From Quisquiliibacterium sp. (GTDB lineage: Bacteria; Pseudomonadota; Gammaproteobacteria; Burkholderiales; Burkholderiaceae_E): DNA of 6,650 nt. Below the pieces are notes generated by a model. The model had not been told where the DNA came from, did not search any database, and worked only from the letters and a program-made list of their open reading frames with translations. The translations under genes were made by a program, and so were the position numbers. How positions within the stretch are numbered: position 1 is the stretch's first letter; every line of letters begins with the position of its first letter. Below, piece after piece: positions 1 to 6,650 of this stretch. Location of the stretch: assembly GCA_030830765.1 (NCBI GenBank), contig JAURMJ010000129.1, forward strand, positions 1 to 6,650, in the 5' to 3' direction.

Positions 1-1128
1 ATCATCGATGGCAACCAGCGCGTCGTACGTCCGCGTCTGGCCGACGCTCGTTTCTTCTTCGAGCAGGACAAGCGCTCAGCACTTGCCGACCGGGTTCCCC
101 GACTCGAGTCGGTCGTTTATCACGCAAAGCTCGGCACCCAGGCGGTTCGCGTCGAACGGCTGCGCGCGATCGCGCGCGACATCGCGCATGCTCTCGGGCT
201 TGACCCGTGGGCCTGTGATCGGGCTGCCATGCTGTGCAAGGCTGATCTGCTGACCGGCATGGTCGGCGAGTTTCCCGAACTGCAAGGAGTGATGGGCGGC
301 TACTACGCCCGCCATGATGGTGAGCCCGAAGAGGTCGCGCAGGCTATTGAAGAACATTATCGGCCGCGCTTCGCCGGGGATGCACTGCCTGCGAGCAGTA
401 CCGGCACCGTGGCGGCACTGGCAGACAAGCTTGAAACGCTTGCCGGCATGTTTGGCATCGGTCAGTTGCCCACCGGCGACAAAGATCCGTTTGCGCTTCG
501 TCGTCATGCGCTTGGCGTGATCCGGATGATCGTCGAGAAAAACCTGAATCTGCCCATCGCGCAATTGCTGGGCATCGCGTTCGACGCCTTCGGCGGTCAT
601 GTCAATGATGCAAGGGCTGAACTCTCCACCTTCATTTACGAGCGACTGGCCGGCTGGCTGCGAGAGCGTGGGTTCAGTGCCCAGGAAGTCGACTGCGTGA
701 TTTCGCAGCGCCCTGACAATCTCGCGCTGGTTCCGGCACGCCTGGAGGCAGTCAGAGCCTTTGCTGCGCTGCCCGAAGCGATCAGCCTGGCGGCTGCCAA
801 CAAGCGCATCGGCAACATTCTGCGCAAAGCCTCCATCACCGAGGCGCAGACCGTGGATCCATTGCTGCTGGTGGAGGACGCCGAGCGCGCACTGCATGCG
901 AGCATCACTTCGCTGGCGCCCGTGGTCCAGACGGCAATCGGCCACCAGGATTTCACCGGTGCATTGACGGCGCTGGCCAGTGCCCGAGAGGCTGTCGATC
1001 GTTTCTTTGATGAGGTCATGGTGATGGCCGAAGAGACGAAACTGCGTGAAAACCGCCTCGCGCTGCTGGCCGGATTGCATGCGATGATGAACCGTGTTGC
1101 CGACATCTCGAAACTCTCAGCCGCGTGA
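1..1128 (+). CDS. glyS: Glycyl-tRNA synthetase beta subunit, C-terminal part (5' end outside window)
   Basis: The beta chain of the bacterial alpha2beta2-type glycyl-tRNA synthetase pairs with GlyQ to charge tRNA-Gly in the cytoplasm; the beta chain supplies tRNA recognition. The frame is open from base 1 to TGA at 1126-1128, giving 375 residues. GlyS is normally near 690-700 residues, so about half is present. Family hallmarks read in order: [16 protein letters not shown] (22-69), the helical HD-like segment [17 protein letters not shown] followed by MGGYYA (from 238), then [12 protein letters not shown] in the same domain. The C-terminal DALR-type anticodon-binding region carries [14 protein letters not shown] (790-831), FFDEVMVM (1003-1026) and a terminal NRLALL helix. 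The first ATG in the window (229) is internal, because homology continues upstream of it. The gene shares 4 bases with gmhB. glyQ is expected just upstream, outside the window. Identification is by motif memory but very secure. Confidence 0.97.
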   Translation: MIDGNQRVVRPRLADARFFFEQDKRSALADRVPRLESVVYHAKLGTQAVRVERLRAIARDIAHALGLDPWACDRAAMLCKADLLTGMVGEFPELQGVMGGYYARHDGEPEEVAQAIEEHYRPRFAGDALPASSTGTVAALADKLETLAGMFGIGQLPTGDKDPFALRRHALGVIRMIVEKNLNLPIAQLLGIAFDAFGGHVNDARAELSTFIYERLAGWLRERGFSAQEVDCVISQRPDNLALVPARLEAVRAFAALPEAISLAAANKRIGNILRKASITEAQTVDPLLLVEDAERALHASITSLAPVVQTAIGHQDFTGALTALASAREAVDRFFDEVMVMAEETKLRENRLALLAGLHAMMNRVADISKLSAA

Positions 1129-1658
1129 AACTGATTATTCTCGATCGCGATGGTGTCATCAATCATGACAGCGACGCGTACATCAAGAGCCCCGAGGAAT
1201 GGCGCCCGCTCCCGGGCAGTCTGGAAGCGATCGCGCGCCTGACCAAGGCCGGCTTCAGGGTCGTGGTCGCCACTAATCAGTCAGGCGTCGGGCGCGGCCT
1301 GTTCGACCTGGCAACGCTGGCTCGTATTCACGCGAAGATGCACCAGGCAGTCAATCAGGCAGGCGGGCATCTGGACGCGATTTTCTTCTGTCCGCACCCG
1401 TCAGACGCGCAGTGTCATTGCCGAAAACCGGCGCCCGGCATGCTGGAGGAAATCCTGCGCCGCTTTGAGGTCGAGGCCTCGAGCGTCACCATGGTCGGCG
1501 ATGCGCTACGCGATCTGCAGGCCGCGGACACGGCAGGCGTTCGACCGATCCTGGTACTCACCGGGAAGGGGCGAAAGACCATGCAGGCCGGCGGTCTGCC
1601 TGCGCAAACGATCGTACGAGTCGATCTGGCTGCGGTTGCCGCCGAGCTGGCCCCCTGA
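1125..1658 (+). CDS. gmhB: D-glycero-D-manno-heptose 1,7-bisphosphate 7-phosphatase (HAD family)
   Basis: Predicted cytoplasmic HAD phosphatase that removes the 7-phosphate of heptose 1,7-bisphosphate, a step toward the ADP-heptose used for the LPS inner core. The protein has 177 residues, close to the usual 175-190. HAD motif I is DRDGVIN, with nucleophile D7 and acid/base D9. Motif II is T50 in VVVATNQSG, motif III is K101 in CRKP, and motif IV is GDALRD with D126 and D130. A zinc site is formed by C89, H91, C97 and C99. The start is GTG at 1125 inside a GTGA overlap with the glyS stop. No other start fits, because motif I begins at residue 7, and there is no clear Shine-Dalgarno sequence, so translational coupling is likely. 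The zinc loop is short (five residues between H91 and C97), as in the phosphatase domain of HisB. A histidinol-phosphatase or another HAD substrate is therefore the alternative, but length and context favour GmhB. Confidence 0.9.
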   Translation: MKLIILDRDGVINHDSDAYIKSPEEWRPLPGSLEAIARLTKAGFRVVVATNQSGVGRGLFDLATLARIHAKMHQAVNQAGGHLDAIFFCPHPSDAQCHCRKPAPGMLEEILRRFEVEASSVTMVGDALRDLQAADTAGVRPILVLTGKGRKTMQAGGLPAQTIVRVDLAAVAAELAP

Positions 1659-1689
1659 TGCAAGCTACCGGTACAGTCGCTTCACGCAA

Positions 1690-1705
1690 CGCCCGCAGCC
1701 GGGCG
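1690..1705 (+). other. Small GC stem-loop in the gmhB-plsC gap
   Basis: The 108-base gap between gmhB and plsC (1659-1766) holds one perfect 6-bp inverted repeat, CGCCCG / CGGGCG, around a 4-base loop. No T-run follows, so it does not look like an intrinsic terminator. I see no convincing -35/-10 pair in the gap, although a promoter for plsC could lie here. In GC-rich DNA such a short repeat may be chance. Confidence 0.25.
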
Positions 1706-1766
1706 ATGCGAGATCTGCTTGCCGCATCAACAACCCTTCGCGCGCGCACCAAACAGGCAGGCTGAC

Positions 1767-2528
1767 ATGCTGCGTCTTCGGGCCATCCTGTTTCTCGCCT
1801 TCCAGTTACTGACCGTCATGCCATGGGCCTTTCTGTGTCTGGCCTGCGCCCCGCTGCCGCTTGGCTGGCGTTACCGGGTGACGATGCAATGGCCGCGGAT
1901 GGTGATCTGGGCGGCACGGGTGTTGCTCGGGATCCGACATCAGGTCATCGGCAAGGAAAATCTTCCAGACGCGCCGGCAATCCTGCTCTCCAAGCATCAG
2001 TCCACCTGGGAGACGCTGTTCTATCCCTCGTCCATGCCACGCGAACTTTGCTTCGTGTTCAAGCGAGAACTGCTTTACCTGCCCTTCTTTGGATGGGGTA
2101 TCTGGCTACTCGACATGATCCACATCAATCGCGGTCGCGCGACCGATGCCTTCGAGCAGGTTGTCCGGCAGGGCGAGCGTAAGCTCGCCCAGGGGCGCTG
2201 GATCATCATGTTCCCGGAAGGTACGCGTATCCCGGTCGGTGCCAAGGGTCGTTACAAAAGCGGTGGCTCACGGCTGGCAATCCGCACCGGAGTCCCGGTT
2301 GTCCCGATTGCAGTCAATTCAGGCGAATGCTGGCCCAAGAACGCCTTCGTCAAGACCGCAGGGCTGATCACCGTCTCGATCGGTCAGCCGATTCCATCGG
2401 CGGGCAAGAGCGCTGATCAGCTCAATGCCGAAGTCGAACTCTGGATCGAGACTGAGATGCGTCGACTCAATCCAGCCCGCTACCCGAACGCGGAAACACC
2501 GGTCCTACGAGCCGGTTCAGGCACGTGA
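1767..2528 (+). CDS. plsC: 1-acyl-sn-glycerol-3-phosphate acyltransferase (PlsC/LPLAT family)
   Basis: Predicted inner-membrane acyltransferase that adds the second acyl chain to lysophosphatidic acid, producing phosphatidic acid for membrane phospholipids. The protein has 253 residues, typical for the family. A hydrophobic N-terminal segment (about residues 5-30) should anchor it. Motif I is HQSTWE (77-82), so the family HxxxxD appears as HxxxxE. The motif II region is around FKRELLYLPFFGW (98-110). Motif III is FPEGTR (149-154), followed by the VPVVPIAVN block of motif IV (176-184). I chose ATG at 1767 because the transmembrane segment begins right after it and an AGGCAGG sequence lies 5 bases upstream. 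A TTG at 1719 in the same frame would add 16 charged, unconserved residues. The end overlaps the next gene by 4 bases. A different lysophospholipid acceptor cannot be excluded. Confidence 0.92.
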   Translation: MLRLRAILFLAFQLLTVMPWAFLCLACAPLPLGWRYRVTMQWPRMVIWAARVLLGIRHQVIGKENLPDAPAILLSKHQSTWETLFYPSSMPRELCFVFKRELLYLPFFGWGIWLLDMIHINRGRATDAFEQVVRQGERKLAQGRWIIMFPEGTRIPVGAKGRYKSGGSRLAIRTGVPVVPIAVNSGECWPKNAFVKTAGLITVSIGQPIPSAGKSADQLNAEVELWIETEMRRLNPARYPNAETPVLRAGSGT

Positions 2529-3343
2529 AGCCGCTGCGGCAACTGGCCAGGAAACTTGCCGACGCGGCCGGCCAGCTTGCACTGCCTTTTGCAGAATCAA
2601 CCGCCCCAGCGCCACCGTCCGCACGCAGTGGCACCCGGCTGGCGCGGCTGAACGGTGAATTCGTCGAATACACGCTCAGGCGTTCCAAGCGGCGCACGAT
2701 CGGACTGCTGATCGATGACCGTGGCCTGACAGTCAGCGCACCACGGTGGGTCGCGCAGGCCGAAATCGATGCGACGCTGCAGGAACGCGCTGCCTGGATT
2801 GCCCGCAAGTTGATCGACTGGCGCACCCATGCGAACCGTCGTGAAAAACTCGCGGTCCGCTGGGAACACGGTGAAACGATGCCCTACCTCGGACGACGCA
2901 TTACGCTACGCGTCGAGGCCTCGCATACCGGCTCTGCGCAACTGGACGGCGAACAGCTGTGGATTGCGCTTCCGCCAGGCGCCGGCGAGGAGCAGATTCG
3001 CGACAGCGCACAGGGCTGGCTGCAGCAGCAGGCGAGACAGCTTTTCGAGGAACGCATCCGACATTTTTCAACGTTGCTCGGCATCGGACCGACCCGCTGG
3101 GGGCTTTCATCGGCCAGGACGCGTTGGGGCAGCTGCAATGCCAACGGCTCGATTCGCCTGAACTGGCGCCTGATGCATTTTCCGACCGAGATCGTCGACT
3201 ATGTGATCTGTCATGAGCTTGCGCATCTGAAGGAACTTAATCACGGTGAGGGCTTCTGGCAGACCGTCGGCGAGCTGTTCCCGGACTATCAACGCGTTCG
3301 TGGCATGCTGCGCGATTACACCGACGACATCAATATCAGCTGA
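2525..3343 (+). CDS. YgjP-like metal-dependent hydrolase (DUF45 / M48-type HExxH)
   Basis: The protein has 272 residues and carries the YgjP-like (DUF45) metallopeptidase-type domain. The zinc site is HELAH (230-234) with a third ligand at H240 in [11 protein letters not shown]. It is preceded by the family signature [18 protein letters not shown] (199-216) and followed by FW and a C-terminal helix with MLRDY. The first 40 or so residues are rich in Ala, Pro and Arg and look like a disordered extension; E. coli YgjP is much shorter (about 167 residues). No signal peptide or membrane segment is visible, so it is probably cytoplasmic. The start is GTG at 2525 in a GTGA overlap with the plsC stop, which suggests coupled translation. 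The family fold is clear, but the substrate is not. It is often called a protease or zinc hydrolase, and I recall E. coli YgjP being listed as a UTP pyrophosphatase, so proteolysis should not be assumed. Confidence 0.92.
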   Translation: MKPLRQLARKLADAAGQLALPFAESTAPAPPSARSGTRLARLNGEFVEYTLRRSKRRTIGLLIDDRGLTVSAPRWVAQAEIDATLQERAAWIARKLIDWRTHANRREKLAVRWEHGETMPYLGRRITLRVEASHTGSAQLDGEQLWIALPPGAGEEQIRDSAQGWLQQQARQLFEERIRHFSTLLGIGPTRWGLSSARTRWGSCNANGSIRLNWRLMHFPTEIVDYVICHELAHLKELNHGEGFWQTVGELFPDYQRVRGMLRDYTDDINIS

Positions 3344-3368
3344 GAACAACCCACAATCACATTTACCC

Positions 3369-3374
3369 GGAGGA
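3369..3374 (+). promoter_or_regulatory. Strong Shine-Dalgarno site for gloA
   Basis: GGAGGA lies upstream of the ATG at 3385, with 11 bases from the end of GGAGG to the start codon, slightly more than the usual 5-9. It is the clearest ribosome binding site in the window and supports independent initiation of gloA. The neighbouring ygjP-like and gmhB genes instead start inside the preceding stop codon. Confidence 0.75.
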
Positions 3375-3384
3375 AAACACTGCC

Positions 3385-3774
3385 ATGAGAATGCTGCACA
3401 CAATGCTTCGAGTCGGCGATCTGCAACGTTCGATCGATTTCTACACGAAGGTCATGGGTATGACATTGCTGCGGAGCACGGACCGGCCTGACCAGAAATA
3501 TTCACTGGCTTTCGTGGGCTATGACGATGAATCCAAGCAGGCCGTCATCGAGCTGACCTACAACTACGGGGTCGATAACTACGACTTGGGCAGCGGCTAC
3601 GGCCATATCGCCATCGAGGTGCCCGATGCAAAGGCCACTTGTGATCGGATCCGCGAATCCGGCGGTAATGTGACGCGCGATGCCGGACCGGTCAAAGGCG
3701 GAACCACGGTGATCGCGTTCGTGCAAGACCCAGATGGTTACAAGATTGAGCTGATCGAGCGCCGCCCGTCCTGA
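3385..3774 (+). CDS. gloA: Lactoylglutathione lyase (glyoxalase I)
   Basis: Cytoplasmic enzyme that converts the hemithioacetal of methylglyoxal and glutathione into S-lactoylglutathione, which glyoxalase II then hydrolyses. The protein has 129 residues, close to the 135 of E. coli GloA, with the two-module vicinal-oxygen-chelate fold. The four metal ligands expected from E. coli GloA all fall at the same residue numbers: H5 ([10 protein letters not shown]), E56 (VIELTYN), H74 (YGHIAIEV) and E122 (KIELIER). The [10 protein letters not shown] motif (115-124) is characteristic. The short form, without the insertions of the zinc-type human enzyme, suggests the Ni/Co-activated bacterial class; this is inference. 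ATG at 3385 is fixed by the nearby GGAGG and by H5. It lies 41 bases after the ygjP-like gene and is the last + strand gene before the convergent gap. Confidence 0.97.
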   Translation: MRMLHTMLRVGDLQRSIDFYTKVMGMTLLRSTDRPDQKYSLAFVGYDDESKQAVIELTYNYGVDNYDLGSGYGHIAIEVPDAKATCDRIRESGGNVTRDAGPVKGGTTVIAFVQDPDGYKIELIERRPS

Positions 3775-3792
3775 GCCTCAACCAGAACGCAT

Positions 3793-3818
3793 GCCGGAGG
3801 TCGCACAACGGCTCCGGC
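3793..3818. terminator. Possible stem-loop terminator in the gloA/rsmA convergent gap
   Basis: A perfect 7-bp inverted repeat, GCCGGAG (3793-3799) and CTCCGGC (3812-3818), encloses a 12-base loop. It starts 18 bases past the gloA stop, between converging genes, where a bidirectional terminator would be expected. Neither side has a T-tract, so a classical intrinsic terminator is not supported. The rest of the 139-base gap (3775-3913) shows only a weak 5-bp TTCAG/CTGAA repeat at 3825-3839 and no gene. Confidence 0.35.
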
Positions 3819-3913
3819 CATCCGTTCAGTGACCCTGAAGAAACGCCCGGCACCGCCTTGCGCATAGCATCGCGCCGCAGGGAGCCATTGCTTCTTGCCA
3901 GCTGCCGTGCAGC

Positions 3914-4687
3914 TCAGCCCTGCACCGTCGCCAGTCGCTGCGCGAGATCGACGTAGGTCTGAACCGGGATGCCTTCGGGCCGATCCGTCGGAGAAAGTTC
4001 CGCAGCATCAACACCACGCTGCTGCAACCAGGGCAACAGCGTATTTCTGAGCATCTTGCGGCGCTGGCCAAACGCGGCCGCCAGCACCTGCGACAACAGT
4101 TCAGGGCGTACCGCCGCGGGATCGCGCCGCGGCAACATCCGCAGAACTGCCGAATCGACACGCGGCGGCGGATCGAAGCTTTCGGGCGGCACATCAAACA
4201 GCGATTCGACATCGTAGTAGGCCTGCAGCAGCACGCCCAGGCGTCCGTAGCTGCTCGTGCCGGGATCAGCAACGATCCGGTCAACAACTTCCTTTTGCAG
4301 CATGAAATGCTGATCAACGATGTGTTCGCGCGCATCCAGCAGATGCACAAGCAGCGGACTGGAAATGTTGTAAGGCAGGTTACCGACGACTCGCAGCTTC
4401 CCCGACGCCTCAATCCGGGAGAAATCAACGCTCAGCACGTCGGCTTCAATCAGTTCGATCCGATCCGGGTACCGCTGGCGCAATCGCTGAGCAAGATCAC
4501 GATCGATTTCGATCGCCATCAACTTCGGGATTCGACGCAGCAAGGCGTCGGTCAGCGCTGCCAGCCCCGGACCGATCTCGACAATCCACTGGCCCTCCCG
4601 AGGGTCGATGGCGTCGACAATCGCAGCAATGATGCCCTGGTCAACCAGGAAATGCTGTCCGAACCGCTTGCGCGCGACATGACTCAT
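3914..4687 (-). CDS. rsmA: 16S rRNA (adenine1518-N6/adenine1519-N6)-dimethyltransferase RsmA/KsgA
   Basis: Cytoplasmic SAM-dependent methyltransferase that dimethylates the two adjacent adenines in the 3' terminal helix of 16S rRNA, a late checkpoint in 30S assembly. Loss of activity gives kasugamycin resistance in known cases. The protein has 257 residues, normal length. It begins with ARKRFGQHFL (5-14), then SAM motif I VEIGPGLAALT (36-46), acidic E60 and D62 in AIEIDRDL, D83 in EADVL, and the catalytic NLPYNIS (103-109). The C-terminal half has PPPRVDSAVLRM (173-184) and FGQRRKMLRNTL (206-217), typical of KsgA. ATG at 4687 fits the family N-terminus, although no Shine-Dalgarno sequence is visible. 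It lies 60 bases downstream of surA on the same strand and is probably cotranscribed with lptD-surA. No pdxA lies between them. Confidence 0.97.
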   Translation of the reverse strand: MSHVARKRFGQHFLVDQGIIAAIVDAIDPREGQWIVEIGPGLAALTDALLRRIPKLMAIEIDRDLAQRLRQRYPDRIELIEADVLSVDFSRIEASGKLRVVGNLPYNISSPLLVHLLDAREHIVDQHFMLQKEVVDRIVADPGTSSYGRLGVLLQAYYDVESLFDVPPESFDPPPRVDSAVLRMLPRRDPAAVRPELLSQVLAAAFGQRRKMLRNTLLPWLQQRGVDAAELSPTDRPEGIPVQTYVDLAQRLATVQG

Positions 4688-4747
4688 GGCAACGATCGGA
4701 TCGAAGGCTGATGGACTGAAGGCTTGGCGCGCTCAGGAGCAGACGGG

Positions 4748-6073
4748 CTAATCACGATACTCGACGTAGGCGCGGTCGCGCACCTGCCGAATCCAGTCCT
4801 GGGTTTCCTCTTCGATCCGACGCTCGCGAATGCTCTGGCGCGCGGCCGCGCGGATCCGATCCGGCGAAGCGGCATCGGTGCGACGCTCAAGCACCTGGAT
4901 CAGGTGGTACCCAAAGTCGGTGCGTACTGGCTGGCTGATCTGCCCAGGTTCAAGCGCCATCATTGCGCGCTCGAAATCCGGAACGGTGTCTCCCAGATAG
5001 ATCCAACCCAGATCGCCGCCGCGACCTGCCGAACCGTCATTTGAATACTGGCGAGCCAGATCAGCGAAATCAGCCTGACCGGCACTGACCCGATCGCGGA
5101 TCTCGGCAAGGCGTCGCAGCACGGCCGGTTCGGAAACAAGCTCGCTGGGCCGGATCAGAATATGCCGAACGCGCGTCTGCACCACCGGCGCACCCAGTGC
5201 CTTGGCACCCTCCTGCTTTTGACGATCGATGAGCTTGAGCACGTGAAATCCGTTCGGGCTGCGCACGAGGCGGGCGATCTGCCCTGGCTGCAGACTCGAT
5301 ACGGCTTCGACGAAAAGCTGCGGCAGACGGTCAGCCGGGCGGGCACCGAGTACGCCGCCGGTCATCGCGTCAGGAGCATCGGAATAAGCGGCTGCCATCT
5401 TGGCAAAGTCGGCACCGGCGGCCAGCTGTTTGAGCACTTCCTCGCCCCGGGCGCGCTGCCGGTCGATCTGATCGGACGAGGCGCCTTCAGGGATGCGAAG
5501 CAGGATCTGCGCGATGTTGAAGAGCGGCGGGCGATCTGTCGACGAGCCTTGTTCAGCCAGGAACGCGTCAATATCGGCTTCGGTGATCTGCATCCGCGCA
5601 TCGACCTCTCGTTCGCGCAGCCGTGTGATCAGGATTTCATTGCGCAGATCTTCGCGGAACTGCACGACGCTGATGCCATCGCGTCCCAACTGCGCACTCA
5701 GCTGAGCTGCACTCAGACGGTTCTGCTGGGCCAGCCGCGCAAACGCCGAATCGATTTGCCGCTCATCGACGCTGACCCCCCGCGCCGCGGCTTCATGCAC
5801 CAGCGCCCGATCGACGATCAGCCGCTCGAGAACCTGCTTGGACAGCACATCGGCGGGCGGTAATTCGACGCCCTGGCGACGCAGCTGACGAGAGGCTGCC
5901 GCAACACGCTGCGCCAGTTCGTTGGCTGTGATCACATCTTTGTTGACCACCGCAACCACGCGATCGAGTTCGCGAATGACAGGAGCGGAACGGGACTGAG
6001 CCGATGCAAGCACCGGAGCCAGCAGGAGCAGCACGAGCGGCAGAAGTCGTAACAGCGAAGTCGAGGGATTCAT
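4748..6073 (-). CDS. surA: Periplasmic chaperone / peptidyl-prolyl isomerase SurA
   Basis: Periplasmic chaperone that accompanies unfolded outer-membrane proteins, LptD among them, to the BAM complex. The 441 residues compare with 428 in E. coli. A signal peptide is visible: hydrophobic core LLPLVLLLLAPVLA and an ASA cleavage site, with cleavage predicted after residue 25. The SurA N-terminal chaperone domain follows (about 35-175, with VAVVNKDVITANEL and VLERLIVDRAL). The first parvulin domain is at about 186-285 (FNIAQILLRIP ... NGFHVLKL) and the second at about 300-397 (VRHILIRPS, RGGDLGWI, FGYHLIQVLE). A C-terminal helix ends the protein. The start ATG overlaps the lptD stop (ATGA at 6073-6070), implying translational coupling. 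Two complete parvulin units separate it from the single-domain PpiC or PrsA proteins. Confidence 0.97.
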   Translation of the reverse strand: MNPSTSLLRLLPLVLLLLAPVLASAQSRSAPVIRELDRVVAVVNKDVITANELAQRVAAASRQLRRQGVELPPADVLSKQVLERLIVDRALVHEAAARGVSVDERQIDSAFARLAQQNRLSAAQLSAQLGRDGISVVQFREDLRNEILITRLREREVDARMQITEADIDAFLAEQGSSTDRPPLFNIAQILLRIPEGASSDQIDRQRARGEEVLKQLAAGADFAKMAAAYSDAPDAMTGGVLGARPADRLPQLFVEAVSSLQPGQIARLVRSPNGFHVLKLIDRQKQEGAKALGAPVVQTRVRHILIRPSELVSEPAVLRRLAEIRDRVSAGQADFADLARQYSNDGSAGRGGDLGWIYLGDTVPDFERAMMALEPGQISQPVRTDFGYHLIQVLERRTDAASPDRIRAAARQSIRERRIEEETQDWIRQVRDRAYVEYRD

Positions 6074-6650
6074 TCGTATCCGAAAAAGCGTGACGGCGGC
6101 TGTGGGCGGTCGCTGGGAAGCTGATAGCCCGGGATGCTTCGACGCAATATATCAAACGGATCCGAGCCCAGGCGACCAAGCCCGGATAACTCGATCTGCA
6201 GGAAGACAGCCGAAGTGGTCTGACCCTGTGCAGTGACGAATTGCTGCATCAGGAAACGCCCGGTCCAGCAATCGGCGGAGTACTCCACACCGAGCACGCC
6301 TTCGACAATCCCTGGCGTGACCTCCGCCAGGATTCCGGTGGCCGGATCGACGCGTTCCCTGAGCCACGAATAGTTGATACGGCCCAGCATCTGCATGTTG
6401 CGACTGATTGGCCATTTCCAGGAGGTATCAACCTGACCGATCTCGCCGCTCAGATACCGCACGGCCGTGTTCAGGATACGGCCGTCAGGGGGCAGATAAC
6501 GCCATAACAGATTGGTACGCGGCAAATTGCCATCGCCAAGGCTGTACTGCAGCGCCCCTTCGAAACTTGTACTTCGAGTCACCTGTACGCCAGCGGCCAG
6601 CAGCAGGTCCGAACGCCGATCGGTTCTGCTCGGGTAATCGGGGATATTGA
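6070..6650 (-). CDS. lptD: LPS-assembly protein LptD, C-terminal part (5' end outside window)
   Basis: Outer-membrane beta-barrel that, with the lipoprotein LptE, inserts LPS into the outer leaflet. The frame is open from the right edge to TGA at 6072-6070, giving 192 whole codons of a protein usually near 750-800 residues; only the last barrel strands are present. Recognisable LptD C-terminal features are GVEYSADCWTGRF, SAVFLQIELSGLG and GSDPFDILRRSIPGYQ near the end, with alternating polar/aromatic beta-strand patterning such as MLGRINYSWLRER. One cysteine (6268-6270) sits where E. coli LptD has the C724-C725 pair. The GTG at 6582 is internal, since the frame and the barrel pattern continue upstream to the edge. 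It overlaps surA by 4 bases, and the pairing with its own chaperone is conserved. Confidence 0.95.
   Translation of the reverse strand, partial: NIPDYPSRTDRRSDLLLAAGVQVTRSTSFEGALQYSLGDGNLPRTNLLWRYLPPDGRILNTAVRYLSGEIGQVDTSWKWPISRNMQMLGRINYSWLRERVDPATGILAEVTPGIVEGVLGVEYSADCWTGRFLMQQFVTAQGQTTSAVFLQIELSGLGRLGSDPFDILRRSIPGYQLPSDRPQPPSRFFGYE

Noticed and set aside
76..1080. 334-residue open frame on the - strand across glyS
   Set aside because: It lies fully antisense to a confidently identified glyS, and its translation has no recognisable domain. Long antisense frames are common in GC-rich genes.
636..1166. 176-residue Ser/Ala/Arg-rich frame on the - strand over the end of glyS and the start of gmhB
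   Set aside because: Its composition is that of an antisense GC-rich shadow, and it crosses two real genes.
1719..1766. Upstream TTG start for plsC
   Set aside because: It would add 16 unconserved residues ahead of the membrane anchor. ATG at 1767 has a better-placed ribosome binding sequence and a typical family N-terminus.
3825..3839. TTCAG/CTGAA hairpin as a second terminator
   Set aside because: It is only 5 bp, partly AT, with no T-run on either strand; chance occurrence is likely.
4295..4711. 138-residue open frame on the + strand over the start of rsmA
   Set aside because: It is antisense to conserved RsmA motifs and shows no plausible domain.
5178..5516. Tandem parvulin units in SurA considered as a recent duplication
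   Set aside because: Two parvulin domains are the standard SurA architecture, and the two copies are clearly diverged here.
5162..5863. 233-residue open frame on the + strand across surA
   Set aside because: It is an antisense shadow of surA with no family motif.
1..6650. Mobile elements, CRISPR arrays, tRNA or other RNA genes, phage or defence genes
   Set aside because: No direct repeats with regular spacing, transposase motifs, terminal inverted repeats or RNA-like folds were seen. Genes are tightly packed core functions.

Overview
The window is GC-rich (roughly 60% by eye), fully packed bacterial chromosome from a Gram-negative organism. LptD, SurA and a heptose-bisphosphate phosphatase point to an LPS-bearing outer membrane. 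The order glyS-gmhB-plsC-ygjP-like-gloA, facing rsmA-surA-lptD, resembles what I know from Betaproteobacteria, most likely Burkholderiales. That placement is inference from gene order and protein style, not from a search.

Left half, + strand: the 3' part of glyS (glycyl-tRNA synthetase beta chain, cut by the left edge) overlaps gmhB by 4 bases. A 108-base gap follows. plsC then overlaps a YgjP-type HExxH metalloprotein gene by 4 bases, and after 41 bases comes gloA (glyoxalase I) with a strong ribosome binding site. Two of these starts are GTG codons inside a GTGA stop/start overlap, so translational coupling is likely. The set reads as one operon or two sub-operons.

Middle: a 139-base convergent gap (3775-3913) separates gloA from rsmA. 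It holds one small GC-rich stem-loop with no T-tract and nothing else I can name.

Right half, - strand, read from right to left: the 3' end of lptD (cut by the right edge) overlaps surA by 4 bases (ATGA), and rsmA follows 60 bases after surA. SurA is the periplasmic chaperone that helps LptD fold, so this pair is a functional unit. rsmA is the ribosome-assembly methyltransferase that commonly sits behind them. The pdxA gene that lies between surA and rsmA in E. coli is missing here.

Theme: much of the window serves the cell envelope (GmhB for the LPS core heptose precursor, PlsC for phosphatidic acid, SurA and LptD for LPS export). The rest is translation (GlyS, RsmA) and methylglyoxal detoxification (GloA). 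All reading frames look intact. I found no mobile element, CRISPR array, RNA gene or previously undescribed system. This is an ordinary core-genome region, and the findings below are modest.
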